Assembly: GCA_964035015.1 (NCBI GenBank)
Contig: OZ036005.1
Coordinates: 10,779,512-10,843,511 of the forward strand
Origin: Corallium rubrum
Taxonomy: Eukaryota; Cnidaria; Anthozoa; Scleralcyonacea; Coralliidae
DNA length: 64,000 nt
Reading direction: 5' to 3'
This document shows positions 42,715-54,800 of this stretch, one piece after another; position 1 is the stretch's first letter, and every line of letters begins with the position of its first letter. The position numbers and the translations under genes were made by a program. The notes below the pieces were generated by a model. That model did no database searches and was not told the origin of the DNA. It saw only the letters and a list, made by a program, of their open reading frames with translations.

Positions 42715-44100
42715 CACGATGCAATATTTTGTGAAATCTGTGCGAGACAGCTCTTTAGCGATGAAAATTTCCTCACGGATATGAGTATACTGTAGATTGG
42801 ACAAGTGTCACTCAACCTTGCAATCCTAATGAGATTTGGTCTAACTGGAAAGAGAAGTTCATGGCAGTTGTTAATAAAAATGCCCCGATTAAGAAAAAGC
42901 GTGTTAGAAATAAAAAGTCGCCATGGTTAACTAGAGATATCTGTAAATCAATATACGATCGTGATAAACTGAAATCTACTGCAGGCAACTCTGCAGACTG
43001 GGCGAAATATAAACGCTCTAGAAAATATATTACTAATAAGATAAAGACAGCCAAAGCAAAGTATTATCACGGACAGCTGAAAGGCAACTCTAAAAACCCT
43101 AGTGAGACCTGGAAAATTCTGAACGAAGTAATGGGCAAAAATACCAAATCAGGTAACAATGTCCCTTATTTAAACGTAAAAGAGAACAAGGTAGTTGACC
43201 CTGATGAGATCGCTGAAACCTTTAACACATATTTTTGTGAGATAGGTTGTGAGCTTTCATCAGGAATTGCTGAAACTTGCAAATCTTTCACTGACTATAT
43301 TACCCCAGGAGGCAGTATTTTTTCTTTGATAGCAACTAACACGGAAACGGTTTTAAGGCTTTTGAAAGAAATATGTCCTAAGAAAGCAGCAGGCCTTTAT
43401 AAAATTTCATCTGGTCTAACAAGGCTTGCTGCTCAGTGTAATTACCGAATCGTTATGTGAATTATTCAATAAATCTATTTCAACAGGAATTTTCCCATCT
43501 GATTGGAAAATTGCAAAAGTCTCTCCAGTTTATAGAGGAAATGAAAAAGATTTCCTGACTAATTATAGGCCAATTTTTGTGCTATCGGTGGTCTCTAAGG
43601 TCTTTGAAAAGATTGTGTACTCACAACTCTCCAGTTATTTAACTGATAATAACTTACTTTCGAAATACCAGTCGGGATTTAGACCTCTTCACTCAACTGT
43701 AACAGCTCTTCTCGATGCAACAACAGAATGGTTCATAAATATGGATAACAAATCCTTTAATTTGGTGCTTTTTCTCGATTTATCGAAGGCATTTGATACT
43801 GTCAATCATTCAATCTTATTACATAAACTTAGTCTTTATGGTGTCAATGATAGTGCTTTGGGGTGGTTCACAGACTATCTTACAAATCGAAAAAAAAACA
43901 ATGTTGTGTAAATGGTAAATTATCCTCTCAACGGGGAATAAATTGTGTCGTACCTCAGGGATCAATTCTGGGGCCGTTACATTTTTTTTTTAATTTACAT
44001 TAACGACTTGCCATACTGTCTAGAGCATTATAATCCTAGCATGTATGCAGACGATACTAATATTACAACTAGTGGCAAGTCGTTGGAAAAGTTGGAAAAG
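42715..44100 (+). pseudogene. CR1/Jockey-like LINE ORF2 fragment, frameshifted
   Basis: The coding sense is split over three frames: about 42715-43440 (linker after the endonuclease, with S-P-W-L-T-R-D-I and S-E-T-W-K-I-L-N), 43430-43911 (RT fingers and palm: N-Y-R-P-I, K-Y-Q-S-G-F-R, D-L-S-K-A-F-D-T-V-N-H), and about 43915-44080 (V-P-Q-G-S-I-L-G-P, Y-I-N-D-L-P, M-Y-A-D-D-T-N). The YADD catalytic motif is present. The 5' endonuclease and everything after Y-A-D-D are missing; the 3' end dissolves into GTTGGAAAA repeats. 5'-truncated and dead. Confidence 0.88.
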
Positions 44101-44703
44101 TTGGAAAAGCCCGAAAGGACTGGACGGGTCCTTTTGAGTCATCCCTTTTAGCCGAAACCCTAGAATACTGGCAAAGCAAAGCATTCTAGGTAGTTGTAGG
44201 CAACATCATCATGCAAATGATTCAGCTACCCTTGTTATGCAAAAATAGAAGTGTTAAAAGTTGTTGCATTTCATTTGCTCTCAAACTGTCTGACCAATTC
44301 ACAAAATGTTTTAACAACTTCCGGCTTTGAATTTGGTTGGTGTTTGAGTAATAATTGCTGCCTACCGAATGGAGGCAGCACACTATTCTTGACGTTTCAC
44401 TTGGGCTACCTATGTGTTAACTCGTGCCAGTCCCTTTGCCGAGCTATGTACAGCCGACAAGAATCTCGATTTGTTGAAATTTTTGCCGTCGAGATGTTAG
44501 ATCATGTGATCCCTCAACTCAACTGGCTCAACTGCGCATGTCCCGCTAACACGTTGTCTTCTTTGTCTGTGGAAGTATTCATCAAGTCCATGAACATTTC
44601 AATGGCCAGTCTCGAGGAAAGTAATGTTCTTTTATGAGTTTATCGGCGTTGTTAACCACCCAATCTATGCAAGTAATCGAGTGGAACTCAAAAACCGTCG
44701 ACA
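44101..44703. other. Non-coding with one arm of an inverted exon-like repeat
   Basis: The block at about 44555-44662 is the inverse complement of 46500-46600. In the sense direction both copies end with the same peptide (A-S-L-E-E-S-N-V-L-L, stop), preceded by I-K-x-M-N-x-S-x. The substitutions are conservative, which hints at a former coding exon. No further gene is recognised. Confidence 0.5.
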
Positions 44704-44991
44704 ATGTCTTACTTAGTACAAGGAGACAAAATGCACTTGAATGCTTTTGACAATGGTCTCATTCCGCGTGAGGAATTATTATCGCTGAACAACTTACCAA
44801 CTGTTGTTTGTTCGCCCGTTGAGGTAAATCATTACACAAAATCACCTGTGAAGGTGTCAAATATCGATCTACCCATTGTGGTGGAGCCCATTGAGGCACA
44901 AAATGAGAATCAAATTTGGTTTATAACTTATGGAAACGACTGTCAAGATTTGGTTCGTTCAGCCTTGATGAATACATGCCAGAAGTGCTAA
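44704..44991 (+). CDS. Hypothetical 95-residue frame
   Basis: An ATG-initiated frame of balanced composition (M-S-Y-L-V-Q-G-D-K-M-H-L-N-A-F-D) without repeats, between two arms of an inverted repeat. No signal peptide, no recognised domain, no obvious splice context. It might be captured host sequence inside a transposon or chance. Confidence 0.2.
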   Translation: MSYLVQGDKMHLNAFDNGLIPREELLSLNNLPTVVCSPVEVNHYTKSPVKVSNIDLPIVVEPIEAQNENQIWFITYGNDCQDLVRSALMNTCQKC

Positions 44992-45098
44992 TGCCATCTG
45001 TTGTTATGAAATATGATGATATATTGAATTAGAGCAATATTTATGTTCTTTGCCAAGTGAATTAAACACCAATTTCTTTGAGATTGTCCCAGTTCAAT

Positions 45099-45635
45099 CC
45101 ATATCTTTGGCGTTAAACGCAACGGGAGATATCACTATGACAATACGGTAATTTAACTCCATATTGCCATATGAATCGACTTAATTGTAAAAGTAGGACA
45201 CTGTGGCCCAGAGTTAAATTACAACGTCTGCCATTTGATTTTAGTTTTGTGGCCAAGTTGTTCGCATTTGTGATAGTAAAAGACGATATTTATGAAGAGC
45301 TAAAGTTGTAATTTACTATCTAATAGAAACCACGTCCAAAAGCGCGCACAACTACGATAACAACGATGTCGAACGCAAATGTTGTGCCTTCGATTTGCCG
45401 CGGCGCGCAACCTAAATCTGCTCAAATACCCGATTCCCAGTCACAAGAAAACAATTCTCATCAACAAGCAAAACATATAATTGTTTTTCTAAATGTACTG
45501 CCTTCAATGATGGAAACGGGAACTTCCAACGCACAAAAAAAAAAGAAAACGTTGCTCTATGTACCCGATCTGTCCTACTTTCTTCATTAATTTCCATGGT
45601 GATATCTCCCGTTGCGTTTAACGCCAAAGATATGG
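45099..45635. mobile_element. TIR element with CCATATCTTTGGCGTTAAAC ends
   Basis: The left CCATATCTTTGGCGTTAAAC continues GCAACGGGAGATATCAC; the right is its perfect inverse complement (37 bp). The interior shows no transposase. Nested between the inverted exon-like copies at 44.6 and 46.5 kb. Confidence 0.8.
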
Positions 45636-45746
45636 TTCCAGGTTTATAAAAACAGTAATATTAAAATACAAGTGTACATTTGACAGATGAATATGAAAGT
45701 TAATTCAATATAAAGTTCAATGAAAAATAAACATTTTGAAATTAAA

Positions 45747-46489
45747 ACAAGACGCCTGGTCAGGCGTTCACTCGGGCTACTGCAAAATCACAGTACTATG
45801 CAGTGCTAAGGTCTAAAAGTCTATTAAACACATTGGTCACAGACAAAAGTCAAAACGCAATCCAATTCTCCGATAGAAAACACAATTTGCAATAACAAAA
45901 CACGATTGCCTTTATTTATTAACGTATTTCCACACAACGGCGTGTGCGATTGTAAGTGTATATAATATCAAGATCCTTGCCGACATTACTGACCAATAAC
46001 TATGTCTGTGAACACGCAGAACACATCCGAGACGAGTGATCAGACATCAGGAAAGCAAAGAAAGAAAGTATTATTTCCACACATGTACAGCGTTCAATAT
46101 GTCAAGTCTCTTCGCCTTATTACACAGCTTCATGTTTACCTAGAAAGTGTCACTTGCAAGTTCACTTAATGAACGGCGTGTGCGATTGTAAGTGTATATA
46201 ATAATATCAAGATACTTGCCAGCGACATTACTGCCCAATAACTATGTCTGTGAACAAACAAATCACATCCGAGACGAGAAAGCTCACTCACTCACTCACT
46301 CACTCAGTCGAAAAGAAAGAAGGCAATGGTTAGTTACATGCCTCAGTTTCGCAAAGTTTATTGGTCAATATCGCCAGCGGCCGCGCGGAGGACTAATAAC
46401 GCGTCGCAAAAAAATAAAAATAAAAATAAAAATAATAAAAATAAGAATCGCGAAACATAGACTCGGCTACCACAGGTAGCCCGAGTAAT
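45747..46489. mobile_element. ACTCGGGCTAC-ended element, copy 1
   Basis: Begins AACAAGACGCCTGGTCAGGC, then TTCACTCGGGCTACTGCAAA. It ends in CTCGGCTACCACAGGTAGCC and CGAGTAA, so the ends carry ACTCGGGCTAC in inverse orientation. A ~90-bp block (GTGCGATTGTAAGTGTATAT...ACTATGTCTGTGAACA) is duplicated inside at about 45950 and 46170. A second copy lies at 59879-60414. Contains CACT and AAAAAT simple repeats; no coding region. Confidence 0.75.
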
Positions 46490-47104
46490 AAAAAGTCAAC
46501 TGGCGGTTATTAACAACGCCGACAAACTCATAAAAGAACATTGCTTTCCTCTAGACTGGCCACTGAAACGTTCATGGCCTTGATGAATAATTCCACAAAC
46601 AAATAAAGGCATGATTTGTTGTACTTTAACACCGTGAATTTTTGTCGAAGAAGTGGACAAAGACGACAACGTTTTTTTGGCAACATGGTCGATCTGCCCA
46701 TGGCATAGCCGAAGTTGAGGTATACATATAAAGGAATACCCCAAAACATCTAAGGTCCACGCATTTCGAGACCATTTTAGATGCACTGGAAAAGATTATT
46801 ATTTAAACAATTTAATTCTGTTATTTGGAACAAAAAATTGAAGGTTGATCTTATAGCAATCCCCCTTCTCCAAATAGTGTGATGTATGCCTCCTCATAGC
46901 ATACTGACATGCACCGTTGCAGACATTGTTTCTATCCTTCGCTGTGCAAAGGCAGCATTTCACTTCTGATAAGAACTTCTAGTCATATTTCCTATTGGTT
47001 GTTTGGAAACCACAAACCATTAAAATTCAAAACAGGAAGCTTGCAACAAATTTTATCAAATGAATTGGTCAGGTTGTCGAGGAACTGAATTGCGACAATA
47101 TTTT
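46490..47104. other. Non-coding with second arm of the inverted exon-like repeat
   Basis: 46500-46600 mirrors 44555-44662. The rest is AT-rich with no supported gene. Confidence 0.45.
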
Positions 47105-47360
47105 ACAACCTCGGACCCAGGGCATTTTGCCTCCACGTTTGGAGGTCAGCGAAAATGGTCCTATCGGCTGGTCACGTGACATCCAGAATTTTGGTGTGTT
47201 TTGGCAAGAAAATTTATGCAGTCTTTGTATTTTGTTTTTCTATAATACGTATAAATGAATAGTAAAATGAGAAATATAAAACGCTATGCCGACCCACTAA
47301 TGTGAACATTAATCATAAAAGCAACTGGCTAGCATTATTCATCATGATATATATTCATAC
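47105..47360 (+). mobile_element. CCTCG-family element fragment
   Basis: AACCTCGGACCCAGGGCATT through GGTCACGTGACA, TTTTGGCAAGAAAATTTATG and GGCTAGCATTATTCATCATG matches the left 240 bp of element 27424-27954. No right end is seen, so this is a truncated copy. Confidence 0.75.
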
Positions 47361-48632
47361 ATGTAAATTATAAATGTCATTTACAATTCGAGAATAATTC
47401 ATTGGGACACTAAAGCATCAAATAGCTTCGTTCTTGCGTTTTTGACTACTGTGAGATAAATAACGTTCTTTTCCCTTCCCCCATCCCCCACCAATCAATG
47501 CTGATTTCCTGGAAACACTTCTGAGTTCTAGTAAAGCAAATTAGACGTCACAACCGTGATCCGAGGGGGGAGGGAAAGCACATTTTAATCATATCGCGTG
47601 CGCACAGGAGTCACCTGACATATACGCTCTGTCTCAATGCAATGATGTATTCCATGACTGACACCCTTTCGGCAGTGGCCGATAGGGCCCCTGTTGCACG
47701 TCGCAGTTTTTCGTGCAACTTGTCACGCAACGCCAACGCCATTGATGCATCTTAAGACAAATTGCACGCAGCGACCGTCTGTTACTACGTAAAGAAAGGG
47801 AGCGGAAGGGTTTTTAACTAAAGAGAACTGGCCTTCTTTGATATAAATATCGCCTAAGACTAAATATAGATTCATAAACTCTACTATTCCTTAGGAGGTT
47901 TTTATATGGAGGCGAGCCAGCCCGTGCATCCGGGTCGGACACGACTGACCGGGTTGCATGGCTCGCCTAAAAGCTTTGTACACGCGACAAAATTTGTTTT
48001 TATCAGCTTTAATTTTTTCGACGTATTAACAATTCACAAGTTCTGTTTGTTCATGTACAGTTCATATTTAAAACAATGAAATGCCGTGTCTTGCCAGAAC
48101 TGATAAATCACTCATTTAGCACAACAAGCAAGCCAACCCAGTTATAGGCGAGCTAGCCCTTCTCGTGTAAACACAATAAAAATCATCTCGGCAAAGCGGC
48201 AAAAGCTCAGATTTCCACGCTGCTCTGACAACCACTTAATCACAAAGGCTTCAGCGCTTGAAATATTTTAATTATGAGCTGAAGCAAAGCTGAAGCGTGT
48301 GGGCGGTTTCCTATCCTCAAGGGCAAAGAGTTGATAGAAGTAAAATTATGGATAGTATTGGATACACTGGATATATATATAAATATATACTCTGCATGTT
48401 TAAAAAGTTGCACACGCTATGTATGACGCTAACTATATTCACAGCCGCATTGTCGTATATCGTCTTTGACTTTTCTTTTTAATTCATTGACAGTGGTTTG
48501 GTTTTGTTTACTTCAACCGACGATTAGAAGATAAAAATAGTCATTCGTGCATATATAATTTGAAGTGGTGACGTCGAATTTGATGTCGTTATATATTTAC
48601 GCAACTTGCTTTGACGAGTAATTTAGAAAAAA
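47361..48632. other. Upstream region of the VWFA-Cache gene
   Basis: Contains two copies of the GGCGAGCYAGCCC repeat motif (about 47912-47970 and 48148-48165), the first as a palindrome closing GGCGAGCCAGCCCG / TGGCTCGCC. No TATA box is convincing near 48600. No other gene. Confidence 0.45.
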
Positions 48633-48830
48633 ATGCCCTCGCACGACAACCGGTTGTTATTGTCGAAAATCTTGTTTGGGAATTATTCTTGCGTTATGAA
48701 AATGTTATGGGTTTATTTTTTATTGTTTAGTATGGCGGGTTGTACTGGAGACGATATGTTGGATTCTTCGCTTTTTTCTAACGTTCTGAAGCAATTACAA
48801 GATAATGTTCTCGGAGTTAAGAAAATGCAG
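48633..48830 (+). CDS. VWFA-Cache gene, exon 1 (signal peptide)
   Basis: 66 codons from ATG 48633 to the donor CAG|GTAAAG, phase 0. The hydrophobic stretch is best exposed if translation starts at ATG 48696. Followed by a 4.7-kb intron. Confidence 0.8.
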
Positions 48831-51800
48831 GTAAAGCTGACTGATATTCCGTTATAATTTATATGTGTTATTGACCGCTTTAATAATTGTACATTAATTT
48901 ACGTGTAGTATATATGTAGTACATTTGAGAGCTTGATGTAAACTAACAGACATTTATTAGATGTTCGTCAAGCTCTAAAGGCCTGGCCAAACGCTTTCAA
49001 CATTTCATTCAACACCGTTCAACATTGTTGAATTCAACCGTGATGCAACATGTTGAAAGCGTTTCAGTGGCTACACCTGTTGAATGATGTTGAACGTTGT
49101 TGAATTATGATGTTGAGCAAAATTTGAACATGTTCAAATTTTCGTTCAACACGCGTTCAAAAATGTTGAACGATGTTGAATGAAATGTTGAAAGCGTTTG
49201 GCCAGGCCTTAATTCTCAGAAAACACTTCTTATGTAAAAACTAGCTGTAAAGCCCGTTCTCCACTAGGCGAATTTGTTCGCGCGAATCGAATCGAAATAC
49301 CCGTTCATGCAATGTAATTGGTTGGTGCTGCTAGTTTTCGCGCCAATTTTCTTTCTTGCCAATCATATTGCCGGAGAATTCGCTTCGCGCGAACAAATTC
49401 GCCTAGTGGAGAACGGGCTTAAGGGTCCATTTATATGAGGCGAGCTAGCCCGGTTACTGGACTGATTTTAAGTCACGAAAATCGTTCTATGACTGCAAAA
49501 AGAATTAGAATATTTTGTGTGCTATATTTACGAAAAAACAAAGTCAACTCTGCTTTGTTATATTATTTTGCATTTCTCGAATAGTCGTAATACGATTTTC
49601 GTGACATAAAACGGCATGGACGTGATATCAACTGAATTGCTCTTAATTAACTGGTAGCATTTGCGTACAAGAATGGATGTAGTTAAAGTGACGAAGAGTT
49701 GTTATGTATACATGTTGTACATGTATAACAACCACTATACAGAAGCTTACAATTATTAGTAGTAAAGTAGAGATAGTTTAAGTCAAAATTGGAGCGCAAA
49801 CAAGCCATATAGGTGGTGTACAACCAGTCCCTTGAGATTCGAAGGACAAAGATATTTTCGCCATGTTGGATGATATTATAATTGCAGATGGTGCGTGAAA
49901 ATCTTTTGAAATCGTCAACCAACATGGCGGCAATGACGTAAGATGCACACCAGCAATTAAGAATAGATTTAAGTAAGTAGGAAAAGGAACCTTCGCTGAT
50001 CGGATTGGTAAACCACAATAACGTGATTCCTGTTATTGTGGGAAGAACTTGGCAACTACGTAGGAATGGTTTTCCTAGGTGCGCCATAGCGTGACCTTGC
50101 GTGACTTTGCGTGACCTTGCGTGACCTTGCAACAACTACTGGTCTTCCTGTGAGCTACCCTATAGAACGTTTTCACTCACGTGATCGGTGGCCCATTGGG
50201 ATGGTGAAACAATACGAAATATTTGAATAAGAAAGAGCTAATTCCCATACCGTACACCAATATGGCCGCCATTTCATTGTTTTGGTACACCAATATGGCC
50301 GCCGTGACGTAAGATGAAAACGCTCTAGAAATAAGAGTGCACGATGAGTGTTTGAGAGAGTTGAGTCGAGTTGGGTAGAGTGACTGATCGAAGAGTGTAA
50401 CGATTGCCAGTAAATGTATTTTAGAGTGTAGAACCGATTGTCGTGCAAGTTAACTGTCATTCAATAAAAGATTGAAACGAAAGATATAGTCCCAGGTCAT
50501 TGTGAAAGCCGGCGACACGTGCAGAGACTCAGTTGTTTTGAAGAGTTTTGCAACAGGTTGGGCACCGCGAAAAAGTCGTCACATTTGAACAGGGGGTAAT
50601 TGAAAGTACTCAGATCATAATAAGATAAAAGCTTGGACTTTGTTTTTAGTAAAATTACTGAGTAATTTACCCGGGAAAATACTTATCCAATTCATTAATA
50701 ATTCATGAAATAAAATCACAAAGATATTAATGTTCAAGAAGAGAATTTTTTCAGCGTGATGTAACACACGCTCAAAATTGATTAATTTCTACTGATCATA
50801 TCTACATTCATAATTATAGAATTTTTTATCTTTCGATATGTTGCTCAACCCTCGCATGTGCTTAATTAAAAGTTTGTTGACTGTATGAGCTACACAACAA
50901 TGCTAAAATAAAGAAATTTTCAACGGTACGCCAAAAACAAAATGTTGTTGAACACAAACAAACTCATCGTCGTTCTCAGCGCCCCCTCGGTACACCGGGA
51001 AATCGGAGGCCCTGGTCAGATGAAAACGATTGAAGCACGTGATTGGCAAGAGCAGGGAAACAGGGGTTTTCCACTGGGGTTTTCCAAAGATAATTCAGTG
51101 TAAACAAATATGGCCGTCGGATGGCCATGAAAAGGTTTGCTATTTAATATCGTTGCTTTTCTGCATTTTGAAATGTACAAGGGTCTCGACAAAAGCTACA
51201 TGTATGGCCTGTAATAAAAATTATAAAAAAAATAAAGAAAATACGCGGCGGAATGTCGAAAGCCAAACAATATATGTACAAACATGTGGCATGTCCGTAT
51301 AATAAAAGCGACAAACGCATGGTTTCGAAGACGAAATGAGGGGTCGACGGCAATTATTAACGGTAAACATCTACCAACAATGCGTTCCAATACAACCAGA
51401 GAATGAAATCACATGATTTTTGTTTTGGAGCGAAAAGCAAACTTTGCAGAAATTAACAATATTTGCATGTTGTCGTCACACTGAAATTAGTAGGATAGAC
51501 AAGTCAAACGGCTTCATTGTAAGATCTGAGCAAGACAAAAAAACTACATAAGACAGAATCTAATTTCGTTTCACAGAAAGCATTAATTAGTAAACAAGTC
51601 GTCAGATGAAAGGAATGAATACATAATTTACCTACCAACGGCAATTTTCCCAAATACCCCTCAGATATCAAGAGCGCAGAACTTGGATAAACATGAACTG
51701 GTAATTAAATTTTGGAGCAAAAGGTAAATTTTACAATAAGTCGATCATGCATCCTCGTATATTTGAAAATGTGAGGAAGACATAACCACTAAGGTGTTTG

Positions 51801-54800
51801 CAAGATTTACTAACTATCTGTCAGTTAACCAGAGCTTTAACGTATGTCGATAATTTCCTGGCAACACGGACTTTGTTCTGAGATTTGAAAGGAGATATTT
51901 CAGTGGCAGGTTATATAAATATTGGAAGATGAAATGGCTGTATGAGAAACCACAACTCAATGAGCCTGCTGTATTTCTCAATAGCGGTAACAAATTTCCC
52001 TGCTCCTGTGATTGGCTGGACGAAGGCTATTGTCGAAAACATGAAGTGCATGGGCAAATATATTTTCAACTGTAAACAACGGCGTGAATAGAGTGAAGGT
52101 TATCGCTCAGATAACACCGGAAAAGTGAAGTGAAGTGCTGCCTCAAATGGGACAACACTGAACTTTCGCACCCAGGGCGATGTGATGTATTCAATGACTC
52201 AATGTCCTAGAATCTAGGACATCCCGTTTTCATCTGACCAGGGCTCTGATTTCCCAGTGTACCGAGGAGGCGCTGGGAACGAGGATGAAACAAACTTTGT
52301 ATTGATTATCTGTAAAGGCGGATTCCATAATGAAAGTTGAAGCTAGCCAAAATGTTGCCCGTATTACCCAGTATATTATTTGAGATCAGTGGTATTACCT
52401 CACTCTAACTCTTTCCTGTCCGAATTGGTCTTTAGTATTTTATTCTGGCTAACGCCAGACGATTTTTAATACTCACCTCTGAGGAAGCCCTTGGACAGGA
52501 ATGAATTAAAGTGCCTATGAAACGAAAATTAAATATGTGTTATTTGAAAGAACGCTTAAAATGATAGTCACATCTTTTTCAATTTTTCGTTTCCTTGCTT
52601 ACAACTCATTATGCACATATGACGTCAAGATGTTTAATTTGTATATCAAACAAACTGAAAACAAATTGCTCGTGAACGAAGAATGGAAACGAAGAATTGG
52701 AAAAGATGTGACTCTATCATTTTAAGTGTTCCTCCACATAAGACAGACTTAATTTTCGTTCATAGGCACTTTAGCACCCCTCTAGGCAACTTGCGAGTTG
52801 TATTTAAAGTGTGTATGAAATGAAAATTAAGTTTGTCTAATTTGAAAGAACTCTTGATATTGTAAAGTAACATCTTCTACAGTTTTTCCATATCTTACTT
52901 CATTCTTGAGATATTACTATTTGTTTGATATGCAAATGAGCACACTGCATACGTCACATTGTATGAGTTGTTGGAAAATTAGGAATATTGTTGAAGTTAT
53001 CGAACAAAGTCACACGAAACTGGGCATGTAGGTTTATTTGTCTCATGACTTTAAACAAACATAGGTTCAAGCGATTTAACAGATTAATATCAATGATATG
53101 CACAATTTCTCAGTAACTCATTATACAATGTGACGTATGCAGTGTGATCATTTACATATCAAACAAATAGTAAGATCTCAAGAACGAAATAAGATGTGGA
53201 AAAACTGTAGAAGATGCTACTTTACAATATCAAGAGTTCTTCCAAATTAAACAAATTTAATTTTCATTTCATATACACTTTAATGAGTAAAGTTGTTGCA
53301 AGTTGCAAGAAAAATCGCATCGTGTAACAGCACCTTTATTATTACTTGTTAGTAAAAACGGTAAACATGTATATAAGTGGGAGAGGGTGCGTGTACTGTG
53401 TAAGAAAGGAAGATTGTTGAATAACAGGTCGAACTTGTAGTTGTCGGCTGTATTTATTACATACACTACAGTTTAATATTTCTGAGAGTAAATGTTAAAG
53501 CTTGCCAACTTACTACGTGCATACGTACATATACAACTCATCATACCTCTTTCTTGTTCAATTGTCTTTACAGAACTATTTTGACAAGTTAAGATTTGTT
53601 CATGAGCCTATTGATGGCAGCAAACTTATTGCCAAACTGGCCAAACAATTAAAACAACGATTTCAAGAAAAGATCGAAGCAGTTGAACAGTTACGAACGG
53701 CCATTGAGGACGCTTACACTGATGGGAAGGTAACGGCCAAAGCAAATTTTCCTGAATGCTGCAAGGTTGACCCGACTTCCAAAAACTACAGATTTCCAAT
53801 AAAAATCATTGCTGATACTATGTGCGAAAACCAAGCAAGTTCGTTGGATTCAAATGCGAAACATTTGCCCAAATCAGTTTTGGATAAAATGATTCAAATT
53901 GCAGACGAAAAACCGAACACAAGATGGCAGTATTTTGGTTCTCAGGAAGGATTATATTACAACTTTCCAGCAGCAAAATTTGCAGATTGTACAAGTTACG
54001 ACCATCGTGTTCGTCCGTGGTACGTGCAAGGTATTGCACCAGAACCAAAGGACATTGTGATTATTATTGATAAAAGTGGTTCAATGGCCACACAACATGG
54101 CGGGAAAACGTTGATGGAAATTGCTATCGAGGCTGCTATAACTGTTTTAGATTCTCTAAATCCAAAGGACAGGGTAAGCTAAACAATACCATACCATACC
54201 ATACCACACCACAGCATACCATACCATACTACACCAAACCATACCTCACCATACGATGACCGAACCACACCATACGATACCAAACTAAACCATACCACAC
54301 CATACCATACCAACGACATCATACCATACTAAACCATACTATACTATACTAAACCATACCACACCATACCATACTAAACCATACCACTCCATACCATACC
54401 ATACCATACCATACCATACCATACCATACCATACCATACCATACCATACCATACCAAACCATATTAAAGTATACCACACGATATCATAAACCGTACCACA
54501 CCATACATACCATACCATGCTAAACTACACCACACCATTCCATTCCACACCACACTAAACCATACCACACGACACCATACTCTACTAAGCCATACCATAC
54601 CATACCATATCATACTAAACCATACCATACCATAACATACTAAACCATACCACACCATACCATACTGTACTAAACCATACCACACCATACCATACTATAC
54701 TAAATTATACCACACCATATACCATACTAAACTACACCACACTATACCATACCATACTAAACCATACCACGCCATACCATACTAAACTATACCATACCAT

